Below, in pieces: positions 43,610 through 52,275 of a stretch of 64,000 bases of DNA (the stretch's first letter is position 1; each line of letters opens with the position of its first letter). The DNA is taken from positions 62,001 through 126,000 of the forward strand of contig NZ_JBBMQM010000001.1 of NCBI RefSeq assembly GCF_038900055.1, written 5' to 3'. The stretch is from Henriciella sp. AS95. GTDB lineage: Bacteria > Pseudomonadota > Alphaproteobacteria > Caulobacterales > Hyphomonadaceae. Under the pieces are notes generated by a model that was given only the letters and a program-made list of their open reading frames with translations, ran no database searches and was not told the origin of the DNA. Position numbers and translations under genes: made by a program.

Positions 43610-44983
43610 CTACTCCACCGGCCGCTCATTATCGAGAAGGTCTTCCTCGCCCGTGGCGGCGCGTTCCTCGTCTACCTTTTCAGTGATGTGGTCGTCTGGG
43701 CGTACATCCAGGAGCTGGGCTTCGGCCTCCACGTCGCTGGCAGATGGGATACGCGTCGGCGCTGGCTGCGCTGAAGGCTTCGCGGATGCGTCTGAGGCCG
43801 CCTCTGTCAGCAGCGCCGGGACATTGCCATCGAAGCGCAAGCGATAAATCGGCTCAGGCAGGGTGAAGCCGTCTTCCTCCAGGGCGTCTTTCGTGGCCCG
43901 GATGGCGAGACTGCGCGCCTTGTGGAACTCCGCTTCGGACTGGTTGAGCCAGCCCATGAACCGAATGACGATATTGCTGTCGCCGACCGCCTTGATATGA
44001 GCGTCCGGTTTCGGCTCGCGAAGGATGAAATCAAGCGCGCCCATCGCTGCAAATCCACATGCCATGGCGGCGACGGGATCGTCATTGGCGTCAACACCCA
44101 GTTCGAACTCGAAGCGGCGCTCAGGGTTGCGCGTATAGTTGAGGATGATGGCTTTGAAGACCGTGGAATTGGGAATCCGCAGATGATTGCCGTCCAGCGT
44201 CATCAGGATCGTGGCGCGTGAGGTGAGGCGAACCACCTTGCCCTCATGCTCATTGATCAGGACGTGGTCATTGGCGCGGAATGGCTGGCGCAGCGACAGC
44301 ATGATTGAGGAGATATAGTTCTCGACCGTGTCACGTACGGCAAAGCCGATCGCGAGGCCGATGACACCGGCGCCGCCGAGGATCGCCCCCATCAATGCTG
44401 TTGCGCCGACAAGATTCAGCGCGACGACCAGGCCGACAATCAGCGCAATGAAGCGGATCGCCTGAGCGATAATTTCGACCAGGAAAGGATTTGGCGCGAG
44501 CCGCTTCCAGAGGAATTTCCAGCTGGCGAGCAAATGCCCGACAATCCAGATGATGATGAAGACAGCCAGGGCCAGCCCGATCAGCGGCAGGGCTTCCCAG
44601 CCGCGGCGCAAACTATTCTCCAGATTGGCGATGGCGGGCGACAGGGAGGTTTCCACCGCAAGACTGCGCTCAACCGCATCTTCAACCGTGACGACGCCTT
44701 CAAGGCGCGACGCGATCGCGACGGCGCGGACGCCGTCGCCTTGCTGGCTGACAGTGCCGGATAGCGAAACCACGCCGGCATTGACCTCAATGACGATGTC
44801 TTCGAGCCCGCGAATTTCGGAGAAAATATCAGACAGGCGCGCGGCGATGGCGCTATCTGAAATGGTCCGTTCGGCGGCGATAGGCTCGCTCGGTTCGCTG
44901 ACCGGTTCTTCCTGCGCAATGGCGGGCGCCGCCAGAGCGGCGAGCAGGAGCGCGAATAGCAGATGTCTAAGCGTGTGGACCAT
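43610..44983 (-). CDS. MscS-family mechanosensitive channel with N-terminal BON domain
   Basis: A 457-residue protein: signal peptide (LLFALLLAALAAPAIA), a periplasmic BON domain (ISDSAIAARLSDIFSEIRGL, VNAGVVSLSGTVSQQGDGVR, about 45-105), three membrane helices, and the MscS pore and beta domain (GLAIGFAVRDTVENYISSIM, then RPFRANDHVLI-type RQPFRANDHVLI). The C-terminal tail is charged and low-complexity. It opens on membrane tension to release solutes. BON domains bind lipids or proteins, so the fusion may sense the envelope. Confidence 0.9.
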   Translation of the reverse strand: MVHTLRHLLFALLLAALAAPAIAQEEPVSEPSEPIAAERTISDSAIAARLSDIFSEIRGLEDIVIEVNAGVVSLSGTVSQQGDGVRAVAIASRLEGVVTVEDAVERSLAVETSLSPAIANLENSLRRGWEALPLIGLALAVFIIIWIVGHLLASWKFLWKRLAPNPFLVEIIAQAIRFIALIVGLVVALNLVGATALMGAILGGAGVIGLAIGFAVRDTVENYISSIMLSLRQPFRANDHVLINEHEGKVVRLTSRATILMTLDGNHLRIPNSTVFKAIILNYTRNPERRFEFELGVDANDDPVAAMACGFAAMGALDFILREPKPDAHIKAVGDSNIVIRFMGWLNQSEAEFHKARSLAIRATKDALEEDGFTLPEPIYRLRFDGNVPALLTEAASDASAKPSAQPAPTRIPSASDVEAEAQLLDVRPDDHITEKVDEERAATGEEDLLDNERPVE

Positions 44984-45066
44984 TCCATAGCGAAATACCT
45001 GAAACAGCGTCGCAGTTCCATCTTTACGACTTGCGCGAACAATCAGCGCGCGCGAGAAGCGCTGCG

Positions 45067-45672
45067 ATGGCAGGTCTTCTTACACTTTTCTTGCTCGCGC
45101 TCGGCCTTTCGGTAGACGCGTTTGCGGCCGCGCTCGGAAAAGGCGCCGGCGACAAGCAGAGCGGTCTCCTCGCGGCGCTGAAGACCGGCGCGGTGTTCGG
45201 CGCGATGGAAGCGCTGATGCCACTGATCGGTTATGCGGTCGGGATCGCTGTGGCCGACCAGGTCGCCAGCGTTGATCACTGGATCGCCTTCGTCCTGCTG
45301 TCCGCCGTTGGCCTGCACATGATCTGGGAAGTGATCCGTGGAGAGGTGCAGCACAGCCCTGAAGCCGCTGTTGAAACCGTTGCGCCGGACATGTCGGGCA
45401 AGGGCCCGAAATGGATCCGGCTGGTGCTCGCCGCCTTCGCGACCAGTATCGACGCGCTGGTGGTCGGCGTCAGCCTTGCCATGATGAGCGTGAACATCAT
45501 CCAGGCGGCCATCATCATCGGCGGGGTCACCACCGTAATGGCAACGATTGGCGTGCTCATCGGACGCAAGGCCGGCGAATGGCTGGGCAGCTGGGCGGAG
45601 GCCCTGGGCGGGATCGTTCTCGTCGGTATCGGCGCACTGATCCTGTATCAGCACCTGACCGGCGCGGCCTGA
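45067..45672 (+). CDS. mntP: MntP, manganese efflux pump
   Basis: A 201-residue protein with six membrane helices in two repeats; the two motifs LGLSVDAFAAALGKGA and ATSIDALVVGVSLAMM carry the paired Asp residues that bind Mn2+ in MntP (DUF204). GAGAAG lies 7 nt before the ATG at 45067, so a start 36 nt upstream is not favoured. The upstream gap of 83 nt is too short for a full yybP-ykoY riboswitch and I see none. Fur/Mur control is possible but no box is evident. Confidence 0.92.
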   Translation: MAGLLTLFLLALGLSVDAFAAALGKGAGDKQSGLLAALKTGAVFGAMEALMPLIGYAVGIAVADQVASVDHWIAFVLLSAVGLHMIWEVIRGEVQHSPEAAVETVAPDMSGKGPKWIRLVLAAFATSIDALVVGVSLAMMSVNIIQAAIIIGGVTTVMATIGVLIGRKAGEWLGSWAEALGGIVLVGIGALILYQHLTGAA

Positions 45673-45782
45673 TCTGCATCCATTGCCGGTTGACGGCGCC
45701 CTACTCGCGCAGTAGCCCGGCAACCGATCCAAGACCGGCCAGCGTCCGAACCGCTGCCGCCCGGCCCTGAAGGAGATAATCA

Positions 45783-46718
45783 ATGGCACGCAAACGCAAA
45801 GGCCTGCCGGTTCATGGCTGGCTCAATGTCGACAAGCCCGTGGATGTGACGTCAACGCAGGTCGTTGGCATTCTGAAACGGCTCTTCAATGCGCAGAAAT
45901 GCGGCCATGGTGGCACGCTTGATCCGCTCGCCGACGGCATCCTGCCCATCGCCTTCGGGGAAGCGACAAAGACCGTTCAGTGGGCGATGGACGCCGACAA
46001 GGAATATGTCTTCACCGTCGAGTGGGGCCGTACGACGCGTACACTCGATGCCGAGGGCGACGTGGTGGCCACATCCGATGTCCGCCCGACGCAAGAGGGC
46101 ATCGAAGACGCGCTGGAACAGTTCGAAGGCGATATCGAGCAGGTTCCCCCGAAATATTCCGCCATCAAGGTCGATGGGGAACGCGCCTATGATCTCGCCC
46201 GCGATGGCGAAGAGTTTGAGATCCCGTCTCGCAAGGTGACGGTGTATGAAGCGCGCCTGCTGGAGATGCCGGACGCCGACCATGCCGTCATCCATGTGCG
46301 GTCCGGCAAGGGCTTTTATGTTCGGGCACTGGCCCGTGACCTCGCCGCAACGCTTGGCTGTGAGGGGCATGTCTCGCAGCTGCGCCGTATCCGGGTGGGC
46401 GTGATGCACGAAGGCGCCGCCGTGAAGCTGGCTGACCTTGAGGATATGGAGCGCGACGAGTTGCTGAAGACGCTGGCGCCCATCGAGGCCGTGCTGGACG
46501 ACGTGCCGGAAGTGGAAATCAGCGCCGACGATGCCGCGATGATCCGCCAGGGCCGTGATATCATGCTGATGCCACACGTCGTCGAGCAGTGGCGGCTGGA
46601 AAAGAACCCCGAACCCGACAACCGCCTCGCCCTCGCCATGGACGGCGACGAAGCGGTTGCGATGGGGGAAGTGCGCGCAGGGCGGTTCCAGCCCAACCGC
46701 GTCTTCCAGATGGGCTAG
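45783..46718 (+). CDS. truB: TruB, tRNA pseudouridine55 synthase
   Basis: A 311-residue pseudouridine synthase: HGWLNVDKPVDVTSTQVVG, then GHGGTLDPLADGILPIAFG with the catalytic Asp, KYSAIKVDGERAYDLARDGE, and a C-terminal PUA-like region (MLMPHVVEQWRL ... ALAMDGDEAVAMGEV). It makes Psi55 in all elongator tRNAs. A strong AAGGAG lies 5-10 nt upstream. It overlaps the convergent next gene by 4 nt. Confidence 0.95.
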   Translation: MARKRKGLPVHGWLNVDKPVDVTSTQVVGILKRLFNAQKCGHGGTLDPLADGILPIAFGEATKTVQWAMDADKEYVFTVEWGRTTRTLDAEGDVVATSDVRPTQEGIEDALEQFEGDIEQVPPKYSAIKVDGERAYDLARDGEEFEIPSRKVTVYEARLLEMPDADHAVIHVRSGKGFYVRALARDLAATLGCEGHVSQLRRIRVGVMHEGAAVKLADLEDMERDELLKTLAPIEAVLDDVPEVEISADDAAMIRQGRDIMLMPHVVEQWRLEKNPEPDNRLALAMDGDEAVAMGEVRAGRFQPNRVFQMG

Positions 46719-47428
46719 CTGGCTTTTCCGGCCAGATAGACGGTCTGCGTGAATGTGTTGTCCTGAAGCGGGTTGTGGAAGGTGACCGGCTCGCTCCAGG
46801 CGCTCTCAAAGACATTTGCCATTCGCGCTGTGAAGGCCTCGTCCTCTCGGGCATCTGACCACAGGCCCATGACGCCGCCGGGTTTGAGGTGGCGGGCGAG
46901 TTTGGCGAGGCCGTCTTCGCTGTAGAAACTGCCGCTGCGCTCATCGAGCAACCAGTCCGGCGTGTGGTCGATATCGATCAGGATCGCGTCCTTTGGTGCG
47001 CCGAAGCCCTGATCAGAGGCGGCCAGTTCAAAGAAATCGGCTTGGCGGAGCGTGCAGCGTTCATCGTCCAGCAGCGGCGGGTCGAGCGGAACGAGGCGTT
47101 GCTCATGCCACTCGATGACGGGGGCGAGGAAGTCGACCACTTCGAGCGTGCGCACATTGGGGTTTTCCAGCACAGCCGCCGCCGTGTAGCCGAGGCCAAG
47201 ACCGCCAACGACCACGTCCCAGCCCTGCTCCGGCGCCTCGCCAAGCGCGGCGAGGCCGAGCTTCGCCAGAGCGATCTCGGACGCGGTGAAGAGGCTCGAC
47301 ATGAGATGCTCATCACCGAGCAGAACCTCCCACACATCCTGCTTCAGCGACAGGATATGCCGGCGGCGCAGGCTGACGGCCCCGATGGGCGTGACCTGAT
47401 AGTCCAGTTCTTCAAAAAGACGGCTCAT
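46715..47428 (-). CDS. spermidine synthase-like/methyltransferase-fold protein
   Basis: A 237-residue Rossmann-fold protein with the spermidine-synthase-like pattern: a SAM/dcSAM-binding VVGGLGLGYTAAAVLE, acidic EVVDFLAPVIEWH, and VDIDHTPDWLL-type IDIDHTPDWLLDERSGSFYS. It lacks the clear substrate-binding tetramerisation domain of SpeE and is shorter (about 290 in SpeE). It could be a methyltransferase of the same superfamily; substrate not known. Its end overlaps truB by 4 nt. Confidence 0.78.
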   Translation of the reverse strand: MSRLFEELDYQVTPIGAVSLRRRHILSLKQDVWEVLLGDEHLMSSLFTASEIALAKLGLAALGEAPEQGWDVVVGGLGLGYTAAAVLENPNVRTLEVVDFLAPVIEWHEQRLVPLDPPLLDDERCTLRQADFFELAASDQGFGAPKDAILIDIDHTPDWLLDERSGSFYSEDGLAKLARHLKPGGVMGLWSDAREDEAFTARMANVFESAWSEPVTFHNPLQDNTFTQTVYLAGKAS

Positions 47429-47465
47429 GCGACCCGGATGTCGTTATTCGGCGGTGTCAGCTTGG

Positions 47466-48506
47466 TCATGGGCGTAGCGATACTCCTTCTGCGTCTGCCA
47501 GCCGGCCGCTGACAGCCCACCCACCTTCGGTCTCTCCAATGGCAAGCACAAGCGTGTTGTTGCCAGCCTCAAGCCGCAGGGGCAGGCTGTCATAAAGACC
47601 GACCGTGCCAAGAAAGCGATAGTCGCGGCTGCGGAACCGGTCACTCCCTTCGTAAAGCAGTGTGCCGTTCAGATAGATCGCGACATCGTCGGAGAAGCCG
47701 AAGTCGAACATGACGGTCCGGGCTGCATCGCTCTCCAGCGTGAGACTGGCAAGGACGGTGTCTGCCCCTGGCTCAAGGGGCGCGACCCGGTTGAGGTCGG
47801 CAATCCCGCGATGCGTCGCCCGCACAATCTCGCCTTCGCCGGGGCTGAAAGTCTGGACCAATTGATGACGGTCCTCCCAATCGAACGGGCTCGATACGCG
47901 CCAGGCCGGAACAAGTCCTGCGACCGGCTGATCGGTCCCGAATGGCCGTGGCTCGGGCAGTTCGGTTTCGACCGGCGAGAAGCAAACGTTCCGAATGGAC
48001 CGCTCACCGAGCAGCGCCCAGAAACCGAAACGGCCGGGGCCTTCCTTGCGCTGAAGGTCGTGCATGAAGGCCACCTCCTCACCGTCAATCGAGAGGCTTG
48101 CCCTGTCACCATTGACGACGAGGCGAAGCCGGGCCCAGCGGCCAAGCGGAATGTCTGTCTCGCCCGCGAAACCTTCGCCCTGATAGATCTGGTAAGCCTG
48201 ATGGCCGTGATACCGCGGATGGTATTGCCAGGCATCCGGCAGGCCGGACTGGTGGTGGCGCAGATAGATCATTTCGCCATTCCCTGAATCACCTGCCCGG
48301 AAGAGTATTCCGGTGAAGGCGCGGCCCGGCTCAAGCAGGATATCTGCCTCAAGGGTCCCGTTTTCAAACGCCGGCAGGTCGGTCCAGACGAGGCCATCCT
48401 GCAGACTCAGAACGCCATCGTCATCAAGCGAAGCTTGAGCCTGTGGCGGAACGTCGAAGCTGGCGAGTTGCACGCAGCTGGCAGCCATAAGCGCGGACAT
48501 GATCAT
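47466..48506 (-). CDS. secreted/lipoprotein-like protein with laminin-G-like beta-sandwich domains
   Basis: A 346-residue protein with a short N-terminal hydrophobic region ending MAASC, perhaps a lipobox, though it is very short. Two beta-sandwich parts follow: residues about 30-170 resemble the DUF1080/3-keto-disaccharide hydrolase-like and concanavalin-A-like fold (ENGTLEADILLEPGRAFTGI, ARLRLVVNGDRASLSIDGEE), and a second (about 225-345, SDDVAIYLNGTLLYEGSDRF, LRLEAGNNTLVLAIGETEGG) resembles a jelly-roll carbohydrate-binding module. AAGGAAG lies 8 nt before the ATG at 48506. Glycan binding or hydrolysis is inferred; no catalytic residues can be named. Divergent from an AraC gene. Confidence 0.7.
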   Translation of the reverse strand: MIMSALMAASCVQLASFDVPPQAQASLDDDGVLSLQDGLVWTDLPAFENGTLEADILLEPGRAFTGILFRAGDSGNGEMIYLRHHQSGLPDAWQYHPRYHGHQAYQIYQGEGFAGETDIPLGRWARLRLVVNGDRASLSIDGEEVAFMHDLQRKEGPGRFGFWALLGERSIRNVCFSPVETELPEPRPFGTDQPVAGLVPAWRVSSPFDWEDRHQLVQTFSPGEGEIVRATHRGIADLNRVAPLEPGADTVLASLTLESDAARTVMFDFGFSDDVAIYLNGTLLYEGSDRFRSRDYRFLGTVGLYDSLPLRLEAGNNTLVLAIGETEGGWAVSGRLADAEGVSLRP

Positions 48507-48639
48507 TGGTGACTTCCTTTATCGACTCCTTCGGATGCGCTACAGGCAAGTGACAAAGCCGTCTTTGAAAAATCGGACACATGTCTTGGACTTTTCGTTT
48601 CAACATCGCGACCCGTTGAATGAGTATCGCTGGCGGGAC

Positions 48640-49389
48640 ATGACCGGCGCGCTGGCCAGCGTGGCCGAGGCGGCCTGGACGTATGGCGGACCTGAAAAAT
48701 CATTGTCGGCGCAGCTCCTGTCGCCGCACTGGAAGCTGTGCGTGGCCGTTGAGCGGCAATGGCGGCAGGGACGCGTTGAAGCGGCATCTGTTCGGCTGCT
48801 CGGGCCGGTGCTGAAACCCCGCTGGCAGGCACCCTCGCAAGGAACGGAAATTATTGCTGTGCGATTGCACCCCGAAGCTGCGGCAGGGCTGGTGGACTGC
48901 GTGCCCGGAGATATCGCCGATGAGGATGTCGATATCGGCACGGTGGAAGGGGTGGCCTCTGTGCGCCGGCTGGCCGAGCAGGCGGCTTCTGCCGAAGCGG
49001 TGACAGCTGAGCTGCTGAAACTGTGTGCCCGGCATGCTGCGACGGCGCACACCACGCCGAGGGTTGCCGCAGCAGCGAGACTGATCCGGGCGAGCGGCGG
49101 ACGGCGGTCTGTGCGCTTGATCGCAGATGAGCTTGGTACCTCAGAACGCACCCTGCATCGCGGTTTTGTGGCGGAAGTCGCACTGGCCCCGAAGAAATAT
49201 GCACGGCTGGTCCGGCTGCAGAGACTGCTGCTGCGAGCAGATGAGCTGAGCCGCCCTGACTGGGCCGACCTCGCCTATGCGCACGGCTTTTCCGATCAGG
49301 CGCATATGTCGAGCGAAGTGAAAGCCCTGACAGGAGAGCGGCTGACGCGTCTGCACAGCTTGCGGCGGTTCGGCCTGGCGACGCCCTGA
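48640..49389 (+). CDS. AraC-family transcription regulator, divergent from the lectin-like gene
   Basis: A regulator of about 249 residues whose C-terminal region has two HTH motifs: SVRLIADELGTSERTLHRGF and LAYAHGFSDQAHMSSEVKAL, the AraC pattern. The N-terminal domain is short. The frame is open upstream to an ATG at 48499, which would overlap the divergent gene's start; the ATG at 48640 matches the domain start (MTGALASVAEAAWTYGGPEK) and leaves room for a shared promoter, so I prefer it. Divergent placement suggests it controls the lectin-like gene. Confidence 0.8.
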   Translation: MTGALASVAEAAWTYGGPEKSLSAQLLSPHWKLCVAVERQWRQGRVEAASVRLLGPVLKPRWQAPSQGTEIIAVRLHPEAAAGLVDCVPGDIADEDVDIGTVEGVASVRRLAEQAASAEAVTAELLKLCARHAATAHTTPRVAAAARLIRASGGRRSVRLIADELGTSERTLHRGFVAEVALAPKKYARLVRLQRLLLRADELSRPDWADLAYAHGFSDQAHMSSEVKALTGERLTRLHSLRRFGLATP

Positions 49390-49519
49390 TCGGCATGTTG
49401 GGACATGGGTCAGCTTGCACCCGACCCCTTCCCTTTCCGGCCCAAATGTGCGATGTGCGCGCCCTTGAGACGGACTTCTTGCTCTCTAGCCCGGCTGGAC
49501 GACATCCCGGCCCTGGCTG

Positions 49520-49552
49520 AATGGCAAGACCCGGCTCGTAAACCCCGCCATT
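49520..49552 (+). promoter_or_regulatory. candidate rpsO leader hairpin (S15 autoregulation)
   Basis: AATGGC and GCCATT form a 6-bp stem 52-84 nt upstream of the rpsO start, within a 214-nt leader rich in short stems. S15 represses its own mRNA in several phyla through unrelated leader structures. The assignment to S15 control is inference from position. Confidence 0.35.
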
Positions 49553-49603
49553 GAAGGCGACCCGAACAACCGCCCCCAGGGGCGACAAAGAGAAAGTATA
49601 CCG

Positions 49604-49873
49604 ATGTCGATTACGGCAGAAAAGAAATCTGAACTGATCAAGAAATTCGCCCAGACCGAAGGCGATACTGGCTCTCCGGAAGTCCAGGTTGCGATCCTCA
49701 CCGAGCGCATCAACAACCTGACCGAGCACTTCCAGACCAACAAAAAAGACCACCATTCGCGTCGCGGCCTGCTCAATCTCGTCGCCACGCGCCGTAAACT
49801 CCTCGACTATCTGAAGAGGAAGAACGAGGGCCGTTACAAGACCCTAATCGAAGAGCTGGGGATCCGCCGCTAG
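49604..49873 (+). CDS. rpsO: ribosomal protein S15
   Basis: An 89-residue S15: [60 protein letters not shown] and EELGIRR are classic S15 blocks. It binds 16S rRNA helices 20-22 early in 30S assembly. AAAGAGAAAG lies before the ATG. The rpsO-pnp order is conserved. Confidence 0.98.
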   Translation: MSITAEKKSELIKKFAQTEGDTGSPEVQVAILTERINNLTEHFQTNKKDHHSRRGLLNLVATRRKLLDYLKRKNEGRYKTLIEELGIRR

Positions 49874-49889
49874 GCGCCGGCTCACAAAT

Positions 49890-49923
49890 AGCCCGCCAGG
49901 ACATGGGGTCCGGGCGGGCTTTT
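49890..49923 (+). terminator. rpsO-pnp intergenic hairpin with T tail
   Basis: AGCCCGCC pairs with GGCGGGCT, one internal mismatch, then GGAC with GTCC, and TTT follows. It is a strong Rho-independent terminator/attenuator and RNA-processing hairpin between rpsO and pnp. In many bacteria a hairpin here limits pnp expression and is a cleavage site for RNase III. Confidence 0.82.
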
Positions 49924-49948
49924 CGTATGAAGAGAAAGAAGAAAACTG

Positions 49949-52081
49949 ATGTTTGACAAACAAACCGTGTCGCTGGAATGGGCCGGCCGCACGTTGACGA
50001 TCGAGACGGGCCGTGTCGCTCGTCAGGCTGACGGGGCCGTCCTCGTCACTTACGGTGATACCACCGTTCTCGCGACCGCTACCTTCCGCAAGGAAGCAAA
50101 GCCAGGGCAGGACTTCTTCCCCCTGACGGTCAACTACCAGGAAAAATATTACGCATCGGGCCGTATCCCGGGTGGCTACTTCAAGCGTGAAGGCCGTCCG
50201 ACCGAGAAAGAGACCCTGACGTCTCGCCTCATCGACCGCCCGATCCGTCCGCTTTTCGTTTCCGGCTTCAAGAATGAAGTCCAGGTCGTCCTGACGGCGA
50301 TCTCCTATGACATGGAAAACGACCCGGATATTGTCGGCATGATCGGCGCATCCGCAGCTCTCGTCCTGTCCGGTGCCCCGTTCATGGGCCCGATCGGCGC
50401 AGCGCGCGTCGGCTACAAGGATGGCGACTATCTGATCAACCCGACGGCAGACGATCTGCTGGAAAGCGAACTCGATCTTGTTGTCGCCGGCACGAACGAT
50501 GCCGTGATGATGGTTGAATCCGAAGCCAAAGAGCTTCCCGAAGACGTCATGCTTGGCGCCGTCATGGCGGGCCACGAAGCGATGCAGCCGGTGATCGACG
50601 CGATCATCAAGCTCGCCGAGAAATCAGCAAAAGAGCCATTCGACTTCGAAGGCGAAGATCTTTCCGGTGAACTCAAGCAGATCCAGGACCTTGTCGGTGC
50701 AGACCTCTCTGCCGCTTACAAGATCACTGAGAAGCTGGACCGCCAGGAAGCTGTGGGCGCAGCCCGCACCAAGGCAGCCGAAGCGCTCGTCGCAACGGAA
50801 GAAAAGCCGGACGGCATGGACGAGTCGGTCTTCAAATCCGCCTTCAAGAAAGCCGAAGCGAAAGTCGTTCGTGGTGACATCATCAAGACCGGCAAGCGCA
50901 TTGACGGCCGCGCGCTGGATCAGGTTCGCCCGATCGTCGCCGAAGCCGGCTTCCTGCCACGCACGCACGGCTCTGCCCTGTTCACGCGCGGTGAGACGCA
51001 AGCCATCTGTGTGGCCACGCTCGGCACGTCCGACGATGAGCAATTCATCGACGGTCTTGGCGGCACCCACAAAGAGAAGTTCCTGCTTCACTACAACTTC
51101 CCGCCATACTCTGTCGGTGAAACCGGCCGTATGGGCGGCGCTGGCCGCCGCGAAATCGGTCACGGCAAGCTCGCCTGGCGCGCGCTGAAAGCTGTCCTGC
51201 CAGAAGCAGATCAGTTCCCGTACACGATCCGTCTGGTCTCAGAGATCACCGAGTCCAATGGCTCGTCCTCGATGGCGACGGTTTGTGGCTGTGCGCTGGC
51301 CATGATGGATGCCGGGGTTCCGATCTCGCGTCCGGTGTCCGGTATTGCCATGGGTCTGATCAAGGATGATGAGGGCGTTGCAGTCCTCTCCGACATCCTT
51401 GGCGACGAGGACCATCTCGGTGACATGGACTTCAAGGTCGCCGGGACCGAAAAGGGTGTCACATCGCTCCAGATGGACATCAAGATCGCCGGTATCACCA
51501 AGGACATCATGCAAACCGCGCTTGAGCAGGCCAAGGGCGGCCGCGCTCATATCCTCGGTGAGATGAACAAGGCCCTCGACACCGCCCGCGGCGAGCTCTC
51601 CGAGAACGCCCCGCAAATGGAAATCGTGAACATCCCGGTCGACAAGATCCGTGACGTGATCGGTTCGGGCGGCAAGACGATCCGCGATATTGTCGACACG
51701 ACGGGCGCCAAGCTCAACGTTGAAGACGATGGCACGATCCAGATCTCGGCGCTCGACCGCACCTCGATCGATGCGGCCAAGAAGCGGATCCGCGAACTCA
51801 CGGCTGAGCCGGAAGTTGGCGAGATCTATGAAGGCAAGGTCGTCTCCATCAAGGATTTCGGCGCTTTCGTGAACTTCTTCGGTCCGAAGGACGGTCTGGT
51901 GCACGTTTCGCAAATGGCGGAAGAGCGCATTGGCCACCCGAAAGACATCGTCAAGGAAGGCGACACGGTCTGGGTCAAGCTGATGGGCTTCGATGATCGC
52001 GGCAAGGTTCGCCTGTCGATGAAAACAGTCGACCAGGAAACCGGCAAGGACAAGGAAGCGGCCGAGGCCGACTCCGAATAG
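49949..52081 (+). CDS. pnp: polynucleotide phosphorylase
   Basis: A 710-residue PNPase: two RNase PH domains ([40 protein letters not shown]), the phosphate-binding region [17 protein letters not shown], the KH domain ([20 protein letters not shown]) and a C-terminal S1 domain ([20 protein letters not shown]). It degrades RNA 3' to 5' using phosphate and is part of the RNA degradosome. Catalytic Asp in [12 protein letters not shown] is present. AAGAGAAAGAAG lies before the ATG. Confidence 0.98.
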   Translation: MFDKQTVSLEWAGRTLTIETGRVARQADGAVLVTYGDTTVLATATFRKEAKPGQDFFPLTVNYQEKYYASGRIPGGYFKREGRPTEKETLTSRLIDRPIRPLFVSGFKNEVQVVLTAISYDMENDPDIVGMIGASAALVLSGAPFMGPIGAARVGYKDGDYLINPTADDLLESELDLVVAGTNDAVMMVESEAKELPEDVMLGAVMAGHEAMQPVIDAIIKLAEKSAKEPFDFEGEDLSGELKQIQDLVGADLSAAYKITEKLDRQEAVGAARTKAAEALVATEEKPDGMDESVFKSAFKKAEAKVVRGDIIKTGKRIDGRALDQVRPIVAEAGFLPRTHGSALFTRGETQAICVATLGTSDDEQFIDGLGGTHKEKFLLHYNFPPYSVGETGRMGGAGRREIGHGKLAWRALKAVLPEADQFPYTIRLVSEITESNGSSSMATVCGCALAMMDAGVPISRPVSGIAMGLIKDDEGVAVLSDILGDEDHLGDMDFKVAGTEKGVTSLQMDIKIAGITKDIMQTALEQAKGGRAHILGEMNKALDTARGELSENAPQMEIVNIPVDKIRDVIGSGGKTIRDIVDTTGAKLNVEDDGTIQISALDRTSIDAAKKRIRELTAEPEVGEIYEGKVVSIKDFGAFVNFFGPKDGLVHVSQMAEERIGHPKDIVKEGDTVWVKLMGFDDRGKVRLSMKTVDQETGKDKEAAEADSE

Positions 52082-52110
52082 TCCGCACGCCGAATAAAGC
52101 TTTAAGAGTC

Positions 52111-52140
52111 AAAGGCCGCTCCATTCGGGGCGGCCTTTTT
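52111..52140 (+). terminator. Rho-independent terminator after pnp
   Basis: AAAGGCCGC and GCGGCCTTT form a 9-bp stem, extended by TCC/GGG, with an ATTC loop and TTTTT at the end. It closes the rpsO-pnp unit. Confidence 0.9.
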
Positions 52141-52191
52141 CGTTTCGCTGGCGGAATAAGCCTGCTGAAAAGCGCAATAAAATCAGAGTCT

Positions 52192-52205
52192 GTCCGTAGA
52201 CGGAC
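52192..52205. promoter_or_regulatory. perfect palindrome upstream of the CAP-domain gene
   Basis: GTCCGT-AG-ACGGAC is a 6+6 inverted repeat, 71 nt before the likely ATG. A TTGACA box (52240-52245) followed after 18 nt by AATGAT could be a promoter whose transcript starts very near the ATG. The palindrome could be an operator. Assignment is by symmetry only. Confidence 0.35.
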
Positions 52206-52275
52206 TTAATAAATGCTGCACCGCAGCCCAGTTTTTCTATTGACACATAACTGTCATATTTCAAATGATGTCGTT

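Noticed and set aside
44984-45066. yybP-ykoY manganese riboswitch before mntP
   Set aside because: The gap is 83 nt and lacks the conserved GGGGAGUA-type core; no riboswitch can be supported.
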